The translations under genes and the position numbers were made by a program. From SMBSF63 sp034003545 (GTDB lineage Bacteria; Chloroflexota; Anaerolineae; Anaerolineales; Anaerolineaceae), in contig CAYURM010000001.1 of assembly GCA_964447155.1 (NCBI GenBank), positions 248,001 to 312,000 of the forward strand: DNA of 64,000 nt, read 5' to 3'. Numbering within the stretch: position 1 is the stretch's first letter; each line of letters starts with the position of its first letter. The notes below the pieces were generated by a model, which saw nothing but the letters and a program-made list of their open reading frames with translations, was not told the origin of the DNA and made no database searches. Shown one piece after another: positions 1 to 8,957 of the stretch.

Positions 1-716
1 CGCACCGCTGCCTCTGCAACTTCATCGCTCACCAACCCGCCCAATTCCACATTCGCCGTCACCAGCAAGGTCGGGCAGGTGATCCGCTTAAGCATCTCCC
101 ACCAATCCTCGCGCGGGGCAGTGATGGCCGAGGCAATATCCGGCGTGAGCTGCTTTTTCGATTTGGCCCACTGAAAGTGATTGGACTCATCCCATCGGGT
201 ATGTTTTGCCCGGCTGATCTCGATCAATTCATTCACCCGCATCTCCCGCCAGCGTAAAATCGCCTCGCGGGATTTTTCCGCGTTCTCTTCCAGAACATCC
301 GGCGGAAAATGCCAGCCCTGCGGATACCAGGGCGGATCGATCAACACCAGCCCGCGCATCCGCTCAGGATGATCGGCAGCCACTTTGGCCGCCGTATCCG
401 CCCCCATCGAATGACCAACCAAAACCACTCGCTGCAATCCCAGCCCTTCGATAGCGGCGAAACTGTCTTCCGCGCGCTCGGCGAGAGAATAGGTGCTGCC
501 TTCTGGCCGGTCAGAGATGCCGTGCCCGCGGGAATCCAGCAGAATGACATCATATACATGGCGCAGTTCAAGCGGCAGACGCGCCCAGCACAGGCCATTG
601 TCCGTATATCCATGCAGGAAAACCACCGCCGGCTTTTCTCCACCCGTGCGGTAATACTGCAACCGCACGTCGCCGTTCTGCACACTGCCGTACATCAATC
701 GATCTTCATCTGACAT
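1..716 (-). CDS. Alpha/beta hydrolase (3' end cut by window)
   Basis: The protein reads from an ATG at 716 to the window edge without a stop, so about 238 residues are visible and the C-terminus is missing. An oxyanion-hole HG sits at residues 35-36 in VVFLHGYTD. The nucleophile elbow GHSMG is at 101-105, with Ser103 as predicted nucleophile. Motif DSRGHG at 61-66 is typical of the esterase/haloperoxidase-like branch of the alpha/beta-hydrolase fold. The catalytic His would lie in the missing part. There is no signal peptide, so it is probably cytosolic. Substrate cannot be told from sequence. It is transcribed away from fetAB across a 156-base gap holding a palindromic repeat. Confidence 0.85.
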   Translation of the reverse strand, partial: MSDEDRLMYGSVQNGDVRLQYYRTGGEKPAVVFLHGYTDNGLCWARLPLELRHVYDVILLDSRGHGISDRPEGSTYSLAERAEDSFAAIEGLGLQRVVLVGHSMGADTAAKVAADHPERMRGLVLIDPPWYPQGWHFPPDVLEENAEKSREAILRWREMRVNELIEISRAKHTRWDESNHFQWAKSKKQLTPDIASAITAPREDWWEMLKRITCPTLLVTANVELGGLVSDEVAEAAV

Positions 717-785
717 GACTCTATCCTTCAGCGATATGAAATAATTCAGCGAAACGATCTCTCTTTTCCGTATGAACTCATTGTA

Positions 786-805
786 GTAACCACTTCAGTG
801 GTTAC
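786..805. repeat. Dispersed palindromic repeat, C-type
   Basis: Perfect palindrome GTAACCACTTCAGTGGTTAC in the gap between the hydrolase and fetB. Related copies occur at 38092, 42941, 47486, 47687 and 63425. Some carry G/C instead of C/G at stem position six on both arms, so the hairpin is preserved by paired changes. Confidence 0.8.
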
Positions 806-872
806 CCCCTGAATGCTTTTAATGACGGAGGGCCTCTCTACCAACAGTCTGTTTGAGGTCCTTTTAAACCAC

Positions 873-1697
873 TCAACCTAGTTTAACACGATTTTCTTCG
901 GGCTGACGCTGGTTTTTCGCTTGCAGCAATAACTGGTCGGCCTCCGAGAAAATGCGCCGCCGCACGAGCAACAGGCTGCTGAAAGCCGACAGGCTGGAAG
1001 AAGTGAAGATCATCCCCATCACCACAAATTGGTACAGCGCCGCGATGACAGGATCGCTCCCGGCCAGCAGCATCCCGGACATCAACCCGGGAATCCACAC
1101 AATCCCCAGGGCACGCAAGGAATTGAGCCGCGGAATCAGACTGGATTGAAAAGCCTTCTGTACATAGGGCTTAACAGTATTTTCCGATTCTGCCCCAAGA
1201 CACAAACCTGCTTCAATTTGCCCGGTGTGCGATTCCACCTCGCCTCGAAAACGATCCAGCGCCAGCGCACAAGCATTCAACCCACCCGAAATGACCATGC
1301 TGCCCACGGGAATCATCGAATCAAGCCGCCATTCGATCACCCCCACGAAGATCATCACCACCAGCACTGCGCCGGAACCGAGAAAAATACCGTAGAAGGT
1401 CACCCGCATGGCGCCAGGAATGCCTTTTGCGCGGCGGGCAGCCTCGCGGGCGGCCATCCACATCATCAACAGCAGAATGATCACACCCCACCACAACGGC
1501 CCCTGCAGGATGAAAACCAGCACCGCCCCTACAGCGATGATCTGCACCAGCGCACGCACAAGGGCTACCAGGATCTCTTTTTCCATCGAAAGCCGCTGCC
1601 AATAAGATAGAAGCAGCACCACCAAAGACACCAGAGCGGCAATCGCAGCCTGGGCAATGCTCAAGGATAATTCTGTATGAAAAAATTGTTCAAGCAT
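873..1697 (-). CDS. fetB: FetB/YbbM-type ABC exporter permease (UPF0014)
   Basis: A 274-residue integral membrane protein of the UPF0014/FetB family, the permease of an iron or metal exporter. About seven hydrophobic segments are visible, starting at residues 15-33 and 43-65. The family-typical stretch with GSMVISGGLNACALALDR lies near residues 130-150, and LIPGLMSGMLLAGSDP-like sequence is in the C-terminal half. Its start overlaps the 3' end of fetA by eight bases, so translation is probably coupled. FetAB in Escherichia coli exports iron and raises resistance to oxidative stress; the metal here is an inference from family. Confidence 0.85.
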   Translation of the reverse strand: MLEQFFHTELSLSIAQAAIAALVSLVVLLLSYWQRLSMEKEILVALVRALVQIIAVGAVLVFILQGPLWWGVIILLLMMWMAAREAARRAKGIPGAMRVTFYGIFLGSGAVLVVMIFVGVIEWRLDSMIPVGSMVISGGLNACALALDRFRGEVESHTGQIEAGLCLGAESENTVKPYVQKAFQSSLIPRLNSLRALGIVWIPGLMSGMLLAGSDPVIAALYQFVVMGMIFTSSSLSAFSSLLLVRRRIFSEADQLLLQAKNQRQPEENRVKLG

Positions 1698-2385
1698 TCA
1701 GCACCTCCTGCGGCGTGCCGCTCCTGACCATACGGGCATCTTCCAATACGAGCACCCGATCCGCCATGCGCGCCGCCTGCTGGAGATCATGCGTAACCAT
1801 CACGCAGCTCATCCCGTTTTGATGAACGATCTCCAGGATCAAAGATTCAATCCCCAGACGGTTGGCTTCATCCAGAGAGGAAGTCGGCTCATCCAGCAGA
1901 AGAATGCAGGGATCATTTGCCAGGGTGCGAGCCAGCGACACGCGCTGCGCTTCCCCGCCAGAGAGAACGGAAACATCAGTATCGACAAAGCCCGGCAAAC
2001 CGACCCGCTCCAGCAGCTCATCGACCACCACATCCTCAAGCTGCCTGCCTTGCTGCAGCGGCCCAAAACGAAGGTTCTCCGCCACCGTACCCGGGAAAAG
2101 ATAAGCCTGCTGCAAGAGCATCCCCACCCTGCGGCGCAGAGTGCTGACTGCCATCTTGCGGTAGTCTTCTCCATCGAGCAGAACAGTGCCCTGTGTGGGT
2201 TCATCCAGCCGGTTGAGCAAACGCAGCAAAGTGGTTTTCCCCGCCCCGCTCGGCCCGGTGATCGCCAGCACCTCACCGGGTGTCACCACCAGATTGATAT
2301 CCGCCACGAGAATTTTGTCATCTGCTTCCCGGCCCAGGTTTTTCATCTCCAATACAGGTATATGATTCATTGCGCTTGTCATCAT
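1690..2385 (-). CDS. fetA: FetA-type ABC exporter ATP-binding protein
   Basis: Nucleotide-binding subunit paired with FetB. With the start at 2385 it has 231 residues: Walker A GPSGAGKTT at 44-52, signature LSGGEAQ at 141-147 and Walker B ILLLDEP at 161-167. An in-frame ATG at 2382 and another at 2370 are alternatives. A GGTGAGAGG stretch lies immediately upstream, so the exact start among 2385/2382/2370 is uncertain; the longer reading to 2472 adds residues without family support. The gene runs directly into fetB with an eight-base overlap. Likely role is metal export, possibly iron. Confidence 0.85.
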   Translation of the reverse strand: MMTSAMNHIPVLEMKNLGREADDKILVADINLVVTPGEVLAITGPSGAGKTTLLRLLNRLDEPTQGTVLLDGEDYRKMAVSTLRRRVGMLLQQAYLFPGTVAENLRFGPLQQGRQLEDVVVDELLERVGLPGFVDTDVSVLSGGEAQRVSLARTLANDPCILLLDEPTSSLDEANRLGIESLILEIVHQNGMSCVMVTHDLQQAARMADRVLVLEDARMVRSGTPQEVLNA

Positions 2386-2485
2386 CCTCTCACCAGATAG
2401 CAACACACAGTCAACGACCCCTGTCTCAAAGATACCAGACATGGAAAAGAATGAAAAGCGAAACAACCCCATTCTTGCAGGTAAA

Positions 2486-2514
2486 ACTGGATAATTCCTT
2501 CAAAATTATCCAGT
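2486..2514. promoter_or_regulatory. Perfect inverted repeat overlapping degV -35 region
   Basis: Arms ACTGGATAATT (2486-2496) and AATTATCCAGT (2504-2514) are perfect complements around a seven-base spacer. The repeat lies just upstream of a TATAAT at 2521 and over the expected -35 position. This fits an operator for a dimeric regulator of degV and possibly of the divergent fetAB. No T-run follows, so it is unlikely to be a terminator. Confidence 0.5.
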
Positions 2515-2520
2515 CCGTAC

Positions 2521-2526
2521 TATAAT
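2521..2526 (+). promoter_or_regulatory. -10 box upstream of degV
   Basis: Consensus TATAAT about 60 bases before the degV start. No good -35 hexamer lies 16-18 bases upstream; that place is taken by the inverted repeat at 2486-2514, suggesting regulator-dependent activity. Confidence 0.5.
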
Positions 2527-2588
2527 TCAGGCATGATCCGCCACAATCATCTGGCTTAATGTTATATGACAGAAAAAGAGGAGAAACC

Positions 2589-3446
2589 ATGTCCAACCAA
2601 ATTGCATTGATTACGGACAGCACCTGCGATATTCCCGCCGAATGGCGCGAAGAATTTGATATTGATGTGATTCCCCTGACCATCATTTGGGGTACGGAAC
2701 AATTTCTGGATGGCGTCGATTTAAGTGCGGAGGATTTTTACAAGCGGTTGGAATCCGACTCCGTGATCCCTTCTACCTCCCAGCCTTCCCCCCAGGTATT
2801 TAAAGATGCCTACGCGAAAGCCGCTGAAAAAGGCTATGACGAGGTCCTCGTGATCGTGATCAGCGAAGCGATGAGCGGCACGATCCAGTCTGCCCGACAG
2901 GCCGCCGAAGAATCTCCCATCCCGGTGCATGTGGTCAACTCGAACACCAATTCAATGGGCCTCGGCTGGCAGGTGATCGCCGCCGCGCGGGCACGCGCTG
3001 CTGGCGGCGGTCTGAAAGAAATGCTCGCCGCAGCTGACGAGGTGCGCCGCAACATGGTCTACTACATCACCCTGGATACCATGGAATACCTTGCCAAAGG
3101 CGGGCGCATCGGCACGGCTACACGTTTCCTCAGCCATGTCCTCCTGATCAAACCGTTGATCTACGTCAACCGGGAAACCGGCACGGTCGCTCCTGCCATC
3201 CCCGCCCGTTCGCGGAAAAATGCGATCAACAGTCTGATCAAACAATTTGCCAAATATGCGAACACCGCAAAACCCCTGCACATCACCGTCCTGCACAACG
3301 CCTGTCTGGAGGAAGCCAAAGAACTGGCGGCACGGGTTACAGAGGAGTTCAAACCGAAAGAAATATTTATTTCCATCGTCTCGCCCATTCTTGGGGTGCA
3401 CACCGGGCCGAAGGCACTTGCTCTGTGCGGGTATGCAGAGGATTAA
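2589..3446 (+). CDS. DegV family fatty-acid-binding protein
   Basis: A 285-residue DegV-fold protein. It opens with IALITDSTCDIP, the family hallmark, followed by DGVDLSAEDFYKRL and TSQPSPQVF near residues 45-75. The C-terminal domain has GGRIG and the late GPKALAL. DegV/FakB proteins bind fatty acids and, with FakA, feed fatty-acid phosphorylation; no FakA-like gene is in view. The start at 2589 is set by AGAGGAG at 2576-2582. The upstream ATG-like extension to 2559 lacks a ribosome site. A palindromic operator candidate and TATAAT precede it. Confidence 0.9.
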   Translation: MSNQIALITDSTCDIPAEWREEFDIDVIPLTIIWGTEQFLDGVDLSAEDFYKRLESDSVIPSTSQPSPQVFKDAYAKAAEKGYDEVLVIVISEAMSGTIQSARQAAEESPIPVHVVNSNTNSMGLGWQVIAAARARAAGGGLKEMLAAADEVRRNMVYYITLDTMEYLAKGGRIGTATRFLSHVLLIKPLIYVNRETGTVAPAIPARSRKNAINSLIKQFAKYANTAKPLHITVLHNACLEEAKELAARVTEEFKPKEIFISIVSPILGVHTGPKALALCGYAED

Positions 3447-3553
3447 TACCCCACACAATCCGCCTATCCTTTTCAATCAATCGGGAGGACGGGCATGACG
3501 GTCTGACCTCCATTTTCCCCAATATCCACCCAATGGACTAGGCCACCTGGCGA

Positions 3554-3588
3554 ATACCCTGCTTTTCACGGGTTTCAAAGCAGGGTAT
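3554..3588. promoter_or_regulatory. 12-bp perfect inverted repeat upstream of ABC exporter operon
   Basis: Arms ATACCCTGCTTT (3554-3565) and AAAGCAGGGTAT (3577-3588) flank an 11-base spacer, 65 bases before the exporter start. There is no T-run after it. It could be an operator of the exporter operon or an mRNA hairpin; the function is inferred. Confidence 0.4.
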
Positions 3589-3652
3589 CATACACAAGAG
3601 GCTGCGGCCTGTTTATTATTCTGATTCAAGACGAAATTTATGAGGGCATCAC

Positions 3653-5458
3653 TTGTTCGCAAAAACTGATTCTTACGATTTAAAAAATGCGGTTTCCGAG
3701 AAACCCTTCAAAGGCATGCTGCGTTTGCTGAGCGGCTTTGGCTGGCGGTATGCCGGTTCAGTAGCCAGCCAGGCTGTGGCCGTCACTGCCAAAACGGCGA
3801 CCTTCTTCCTGCTGCGCTATTTTGTGGATGATTTCTTCGGGGCTGAAGATCCTTCCCTTAGCCTGCCGCTGGTAGCAGTCGGGTTCATTCTCCTCGCTCT
3901 GCTCGAAGGTGGAGGTTCCTTTCTCACTGGACGGCTGGCCGCCCAGGTGGCCGAAGGTTCCATTCGCCGGCTGCGAAACTATCTGTTCAACCATATCCAA
4001 CATCTCCGTTTCAGTTATCACGACCAGACCGAAACCGGAGAGCTGATCTCCCGCTCCACCTCGGATGTAGACGCGCTGCGCCGCTTTGTAGCCGACCAGG
4101 CAATCAACTTTGCGCGCATCACCCTGCTTTTCGTCATCAATTTCGCCGCCCTGCTCATGCTGCATGTGCGTCTGGCGTTACTATCCGTGCTGATTGTGCC
4201 AGTAATCGTAGGAATTTCCGTTTTCTTTTTCAAAAAAGTTTCTTCAGCTTACGAAGCCTACCAGGAACAGGAAGCAGCCCTCTCGACCACCCTCCAGGAA
4301 AATCTGAGCGGCATCCGCGTGGTAAAAGCTTTTGCCCGTCAGGGATATGAAATAAAAAAATTCGAACACGACAACTGGGAGAAATTCATCCGCGGCAAGA
4401 AATTGCTCACGATCCAATCTCTGTTCTGGCCAATTTCAGACATCGTCTGCGGTATTCAGATCGTGTTTGGCTACTACCTCGCCGCCCGTCTTGCCATCGC
4501 GGGGGAAATCTCAGTGGGCACCTACCTGGCTTATATCGGCATGGTCATCTATATCATCTTCCCCATGCGCAATCTCGGACGCGTGATCGTGCAAATGTCT
4601 ACCGGACTGGTATCCTATAACCGCGTGGCAGCGATATTAAAACAGGAACGTGAACCCCTCGATCTGGGTTCTCACACCCCTACAGGCGGGCTGAAAGGCA
4701 AATTTGTTTTTGATCAGGTCGGTTTCGAATACGAACCCGGCCAACCCGTGCTGGAAAACATCAGTTTTTCCTGTGAACCCGGACAGGTGATCGCCCTGCT
4801 CGGCTCCACCGGCTCTGGCAAGACCACCCTGGTCAACCTGCTGCCCCGCTTTTATGAATACACCCAGGGCAGTATCCTGCTGGACGACGTGGAACTGCAC
4901 GACTATCCCCGCCGCTACCTGCGGCGCAACATCGGCATCGTAGAACAGGAGCCTTTTCTGTTTTCCCGCACCATTCGCGATAACATCGGCTACGGTGTTT
5001 CAGCCGGCGTTAACCAGGAAGAAATCGAAGCCGCTGCACAGGCCGCCGCCGTGCATGATGTCATCCTCAGCTTCCCGCAGGGTTATGACACCATCGTCGG
5101 CGAGAAAGGCGTCACCCTCTCTGGCGGGCAAAAGCAGCGTGTCGCTATCGCCCGCGCCCTGCTGAAAAATCCAAGCATCCTGATTATGGATGACTCTACC
5201 TCGGCAGTGGATACCGAGACGGAAGCCTCGATCCGCTCCGCCCTGCAAAATCTGATGCACAACCGGACAACATTCATCATTGCCCACCGCATCCAGAGCA
5301 TCATGAATGCCGACCTGATCCTGGTGATGGACAAGGGCAGGATCATCCAGGCCGGCAAACATGAGGAATTAATCGAACAACCCGGCATGTATCGCAAGAT
5401 CTTTGCCCTGCAAACCAGTATTGAGGCCGAACTCGAAGAGGAGATCGCCAGTGTCTGA
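3653..5458 (+). CDS. ABC exporter half-transporter, degenerate-site subunit
   Basis: A 601-residue ABC exporter subunit with an N-terminal six-helix domain (about residues 30-320) and a C-terminal ATPase. Walker A GSTGSGK is at 384-390 and the signature LSGGQ at 489-493. Walker B ILIMDD ends at 514, so the catalytic Glu is replaced by Asp514. The switch His is in IIAHR. This pattern marks the subunit that supplies Walker A/B of the degenerate site in heterodimeric exporters of the TM287/288 and BmrCD type. The chosen start is TTG 3653, with GAGGG seven to eleven bases upstream. It overlaps the next gene by eight bases. Confidence 0.9.
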   Translation: MFAKTDSYDLKNAVSEKPFKGMLRLLSGFGWRYAGSVASQAVAVTAKTATFFLLRYFVDDFFGAEDPSLSLPLVAVGFILLALLEGGGSFLTGRLAAQVAEGSIRRLRNYLFNHIQHLRFSYHDQTETGELISRSTSDVDALRRFVADQAINFARITLLFVINFAALLMLHVRLALLSVLIVPVIVGISVFFFKKVSSAYEAYQEQEAALSTTLQENLSGIRVVKAFARQGYEIKKFEHDNWEKFIRGKKLLTIQSLFWPISDIVCGIQIVFGYYLAARLAIAGEISVGTYLAYIGMVIYIIFPMRNLGRVIVQMSTGLVSYNRVAAILKQEREPLDLGSHTPTGGLKGKFVFDQVGFEYEPGQPVLENISFSCEPGQVIALLGSTGSGKTTLVNLLPRFYEYTQGSILLDDVELHDYPRRYLRRNIGIVEQEPFLFSRTIRDNIGYGVSAGVNQEEIEAAAQAAAVHDVILSFPQGYDTIVGEKGVTLSGGQKQRVAIARALLKNPSILIMDDSTSAVDTETEASIRSALQNLMHNRTTFIIAHRIQSIMNADLILVMDKGRIIQAGKHEELIEQPGMYRKIFALQTSIEAELEEEIASV

Positions 5459-7259
5459 GCATTATTTCGAAGAAGAAGAGTTCGCTACCAAATTTAATGG
5501 AAAAACCCTGATGCGGATACTTGGGCTGACCCGCCCGCATTGGAAATGGGTGGTCGGTTTCCTGTTGACCATCTCTGTGGTTTCAGGACTTGACTCGTTG
5601 TTCACCTATTTGAGCAAAATGATCGTTGACCAGGCCATTATCCCCAAAAACACCCCACGCCTGATTGAATTACTTTCTCTTTACGGCAGCTTACTGATCG
5701 TCCAGGCGGCAGGTGTGTTCGGGTTCATCTTCCTGGCCGGTGTGCTGGGCGAACGCATTCGCTACGATCTGCGCAAAAATATGTTCAACCATCTGCAGCG
5801 GCTGTCGCTTTCCTATTACAGTAAAACCCCGCTGGGCTGGATCATGTCGCGGGTCACCTCCGACTCGGACCGCGTGGCCGAGCTCGTCACCTGGGGAATG
5901 CTCGACAGCACCTGGGGTACGATCGGCATTATCACCTCATTGGCCTTCATGTTCATCATCAACTGGAAACTGGCGCTGATTGTCAGCTTCATGATCCCGA
6001 TCCTGATCTATGTTGCCATTGAATTTCGCAAACGCATCCTTAAGCAGTACCGCGAAGTGCGCAAGATCAACTCAAAGATCACTGGCGCCTTCAACGAAGG
6101 CATCACCGGTGTGCGCGTGATCAAGGCCCTCGGTCGCGAAAAAGAAACCATGCAGGAATTTGGCGTATTGACTGACAGCATGTACACCGCCGGGTTCCGC
6201 GCTGCCTGGTTGAGCGCCCTCTTCCTGCCAGTGGTGCAGCTCATCTCCGCCTTTGCCCTGTCGGCCATCGTCTGGTACGGCGGCTTGCAGGCCCAAATCG
6301 GCAATATGACCATCGGCGACATTCAGGCCTTCGTTAGTTACATTACCTTTATGATGTGGCCGATCCAGGACATCGCCCGCGTGTTTGCCGAAATGCAGCG
6401 CTCGATTGCCTCGGGCGAACGCATCTTCTCGTTGATCGATTCGGAACCGGAAATTCAGGACAGGCCCGGCGCAATTGACCCCGGAACAATCAGCGGCGAC
6501 ATTCATTTTGACCAGGTCAACTTCAGCTATGAAGACGACCAACCCGTGCTAAAAGATTTCAACCTGCACGTGCGTCGCGGCGAAACCATCGCCCTGGTAG
6601 GCGCAACCGGCGGCGGCAAAACCACGATCGTCAACTTATTATGCCGCTTTTACGAACCGAACTCCGGCCGCATCACCATCGGCGAAAATGACTATACGAA
6701 GTTATCGCTCAAGGCGATCCAGTCCCGCATTGGCATCGTCCTCCAATCCCCGCATTTGTTTTCGGGCACCATCCGCGAAAACCTGCGCTATGGGCGCCTG
6801 AACGCCACCGATGCAGAAATTGAAGAGGCGGCCAGGGTCGCCGGCGCGCATGACTTCATCATGCGTTTCCCAAAGGGCTACGAGGAAGAGGTCGGCGAAG
6901 GCGGCAGTTTGCTGTCTGTGGGTCAGAAGCAGTTGATCAGCCTGGCGCGCGCCATCCTGGTCAAGCCGGAAATCTTCATCATGGACGAAGCCACCAGCTC
7001 GGTCGATACCCTGACCGAAGCCCTCATCCAGCAGGGCATGGAAGTCCTCATGGAAAACAGTACCAGCTTCGTCATCGCCCACCGCCTGTCCACCATCAAA
7101 CGCGCCGACCGCATCCTGGTCATCGAAGACGGGCAGATCGCCGAACTGGGCACGCATGCCGAACTCCTCCGCCAGCGCGGCAAGTATTTCCAGCTCTACA
7201 CCCGCCAGTTCCGCAGCCGCATGGACCAGGTATTTGAAACCTTACCGCAAGATGATTAA
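5451..7259 (+). CDS. ABC exporter half-transporter, partner subunit
   Basis: A 602-residue partner of the preceding subunit, with a six-helix domain to about residue 320. Walker A GATGGGK is at 384-390 and Walker B ends with a canonical Glu513 in IMDEATSSVD. The signature is the altered LSVGQ at 488-492. Altered signature here plus Asp in the partner's Walker B together make one degenerate and one consensus ATP site, as expected for a heterodimer. The start is GTG 5451 behind GAAGAGGAG, inside the end of the upstream gene. Substrate (drug, lipid or peptide) cannot be told. Confidence 0.9.
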   Translation: MSEHYFEEEEFATKFNGKTLMRILGLTRPHWKWVVGFLLTISVVSGLDSLFTYLSKMIVDQAIIPKNTPRLIELLSLYGSLLIVQAAGVFGFIFLAGVLGERIRYDLRKNMFNHLQRLSLSYYSKTPLGWIMSRVTSDSDRVAELVTWGMLDSTWGTIGIITSLAFMFIINWKLALIVSFMIPILIYVAIEFRKRILKQYREVRKINSKITGAFNEGITGVRVIKALGREKETMQEFGVLTDSMYTAGFRAAWLSALFLPVVQLISAFALSAIVWYGGLQAQIGNMTIGDIQAFVSYITFMMWPIQDIARVFAEMQRSIASGERIFSLIDSEPEIQDRPGAIDPGTISGDIHFDQVNFSYEDDQPVLKDFNLHVRRGETIALVGATGGGKTTIVNLLCRFYEPNSGRITIGENDYTKLSLKAIQSRIGIVLQSPHLFSGTIRENLRYGRLNATDAEIEEAARVAGAHDFIMRFPKGYEEEVGEGGSLLSVGQKQLISLARAILVKPEIFIMDEATSSVDTLTEALIQQGMEVLMENSTSFVIAHRLSTIKRADRILVIEDGQIAELGTHAELLRQRGKYFQLYTRQFRSRMDQVFETLPQDD

Positions 7260-7274
7260 CTGAAAGGACGACCG

Positions 7275-7688
7275 ATGACGCACAATACCAAGGCACAGGC
7301 TGCCCAGCGCGCGGCTGACCTGATGGCAAACCGCTGGCATTGCTCCGAAGCGATCTTTATTGCTGTTGGCGAACACGAGCTGGGGGATCTCAGCGAACAG
7401 ATGATCAAAATGTCCACCCCCTTTGCCGGCGGCATCGGCGGCCAGCACCTCGACCTGTGCGGCGCATTGACCGGCGGCATCATGGCGATTGGCGCAGCCA
7501 GAGGCCGTGCGGACAGCCGCATCGATGACCAAGCCTGCCAAACCCTGGCTGCGGACTACCGCAACGCCTTCCTCGAGAAATTCGGCTCGCTGATCTGCGC
7601 CGACCTCAAGCAAGGCGCCTGCGGCGAACTCACCCGCCAGGCCACCCTGATCCTGATGAACTTGCTGGAAGAAACCAAGAACCTGTAG
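7275..7688 (+). CDS. C_GCAxxG_C_C family putative redox protein
   Basis: A 137-residue small protein with the conserved cysteine pattern of the C_GCAxxG_C_C family: Cys23 in HCSEA, Cys62 in CGALTGG, Cys88, Cys108 and Cys116. The Gly-rich GGIGG precedes Cys62. Family members are predicted redox-active or metal-binding, with no assigned reaction. It begins 15 bases after the exporter stop behind GAAAGGACG, so it is very likely in the same operon. No signal peptide is visible. Confidence 0.85.
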   Translation: MTHNTKAQAAQRAADLMANRWHCSEAIFIAVGEHELGDLSEQMIKMSTPFAGGIGGQHLDLCGALTGGIMAIGAARGRADSRIDDQACQTLAADYRNAFLEKFGSLICADLKQGACGELTRQATLILMNLLEETKNL

Positions 7689-7892
7689 GGTGCGTTCGCA
7701 GTTGAACGCACCAATCAACAACAACCCGTAGGATGCGTTCGCAGTTGAACGCACCAATCAGCAATGCGGACAGGTTAAAAACCTGTCCTTACAAAACCAT
7801 CCCGTCATTCAGCAGAACCTGTAGGGTGCATTCGCAGTTGAACGCACCAATCAACAACAACCCGTAGGGTGCGTTCGCTTTTGAACGCACCA
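7685..7892. repeat. Four copies of a 29-bp hairpin repeat
   Basis: Near-identical units begin at 7685, 7728, 7821 and 7864. Each reads GTAGGGTGCGTTCGC then AGTTGAACGCACCA, and TGCGTTC/GAACGCA can pair. Between the second and third copies lies another hairpin, GGACAGGTT/AACCTGTCC, of a family also seen near 28000, 60900 and 62810. Spacing is irregular, so this is not a CRISPR array. Confidence 0.8.
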
Positions 7893-7974
7893 TTCATACG
7901 CTCCAATTCGGATTTTTTCCCTTGCCTGCTACATTCCATTTGTCCCCCGGCCAGCTCACGCGCAGCGCCCAAAC

Positions 7975-8760
7975 TCACTCAGGCCGTTTATACCTGCCCA
8001 TGATATTGTTCCAAATCACCGTCAAAATCTCGCGTACCATCTCCAGCGATTCGGACACGAATTTGCCCCCCGCCCTTTCTTTCGTCGTACTCTCGTCCCT
8101 GTCCCGCCAGATCACTTCTACTTCCTTAATCCGATACCCCCACTTTTTGGCAATATACAGCAGCTCCACATCAAAGGCACTCACCACCCAGCCCTGGATC
8201 TCGCGTTCCGACGAGAAAAACGAGAGCTGCGGGAAAATCTCTTTGGCAACCACCGCACGCAAAGCCTTGAAGCCGCACTGCGTATCGACAATCTTCGGCA
8301 GGATCAACACCCGGCGCAGATTACGGAACGCCCACGAACTGAACTGGCGGAAAGGAGAAAACCCCTCCCGCACCAGCCCGCGCGAGCCGATGACCACATC
8401 ATACCCCTCCGCAAACCAGGGCAGCAGCTTGTCCAGCTCCTCAATCGGCGTGGACATATCCATGTCAGAGAACAGAATGATCTCCCCTTGCGCTTCCCGA
8501 ATGCCCCCCAGAATCGCCCCCGGTTTGCCGCCGTGCGGCAGCCGCAGCAGGCGCACGGTCTCATGCTGCGCCGCAAACGCCTCCACCAGCACCAGGCTGT
8601 TGTCAAGTGAGCCATCATCCGCCACGATCAACTCCCACGGGTAAGAGCGGCCTGCCAGATAGCGCACCACATCCTCCAGTACACCACGCCGGATATTAGC
8701 TTCTTCGTTATAACAGGGAATCACAATCGAAATCATCTTGTTTGCCGCGTTGTTTTTCAT
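7975..8760 (-). CDS. Family 2 glycosyltransferase, polyprenyl-phosphate sugar type
   Basis: A 261-residue GT-A enzyme. ISIVIPCYNEEANI at 10-23 and VADDGSLDNS near 46-55 form the nucleotide-sugar site. The DXD-like SDMDMSTP follows at about 100-107 and the late QCGFKALR matches the dolichyl-phosphate-glucose/mannose synthase branch. There is no C-terminal membrane segment, so it is probably a peripheral enzyme loading a sugar on a polyprenyl phosphate. The ATG at 8760 has no strong ribosome site; an internal ATG at 8736 would still keep the whole domain. It stands alone next to the DGR. Confidence 0.88.
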   Translation of the reverse strand: MKNNAANKMISIVIPCYNEEANIRRGVLEDVVRYLAGRSYPWELIVADDGSLDNSLVLVEAFAAQHETVRLLRLPHGGKPGAILGGIREAQGEIILFSDMDMSTPIEELDKLLPWFAEGYDVVIGSRGLVREGFSPFRQFSSWAFRNLRRVLILPKIVDTQCGFKALRAVVAKEIFPQLSFFSSEREIQGWVVSAFDVELLYIAKKWGYRIKEVEVIWRDRDESTTKERAGGKFVSESLEMVREILTVIWNNIMGRYKRPE

Positions 8761-8957
8761 AGGCTTTATTTTACTATGGGTTCAACTTTAATATTACCCT
8801 GCCCGGATGTTCACCAATGGCTACCAAAACGGACAGGGATATTTCATATTTGGGCATACGCCAAAACGCATGACCGGGCAGCAGATCAGCCAGTTTTATC
8901 TTTCACCTCGGTGCCTGACCGTAGTCAGGACACACTTCCGGCTTTCCATTGATAAAT

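Noticed and set aside
7685..7892. CRISPR array
   Set aside because: Only four units, spacing of 14 and 64 bases, units are themselves palindromic, and no cas genes are present.
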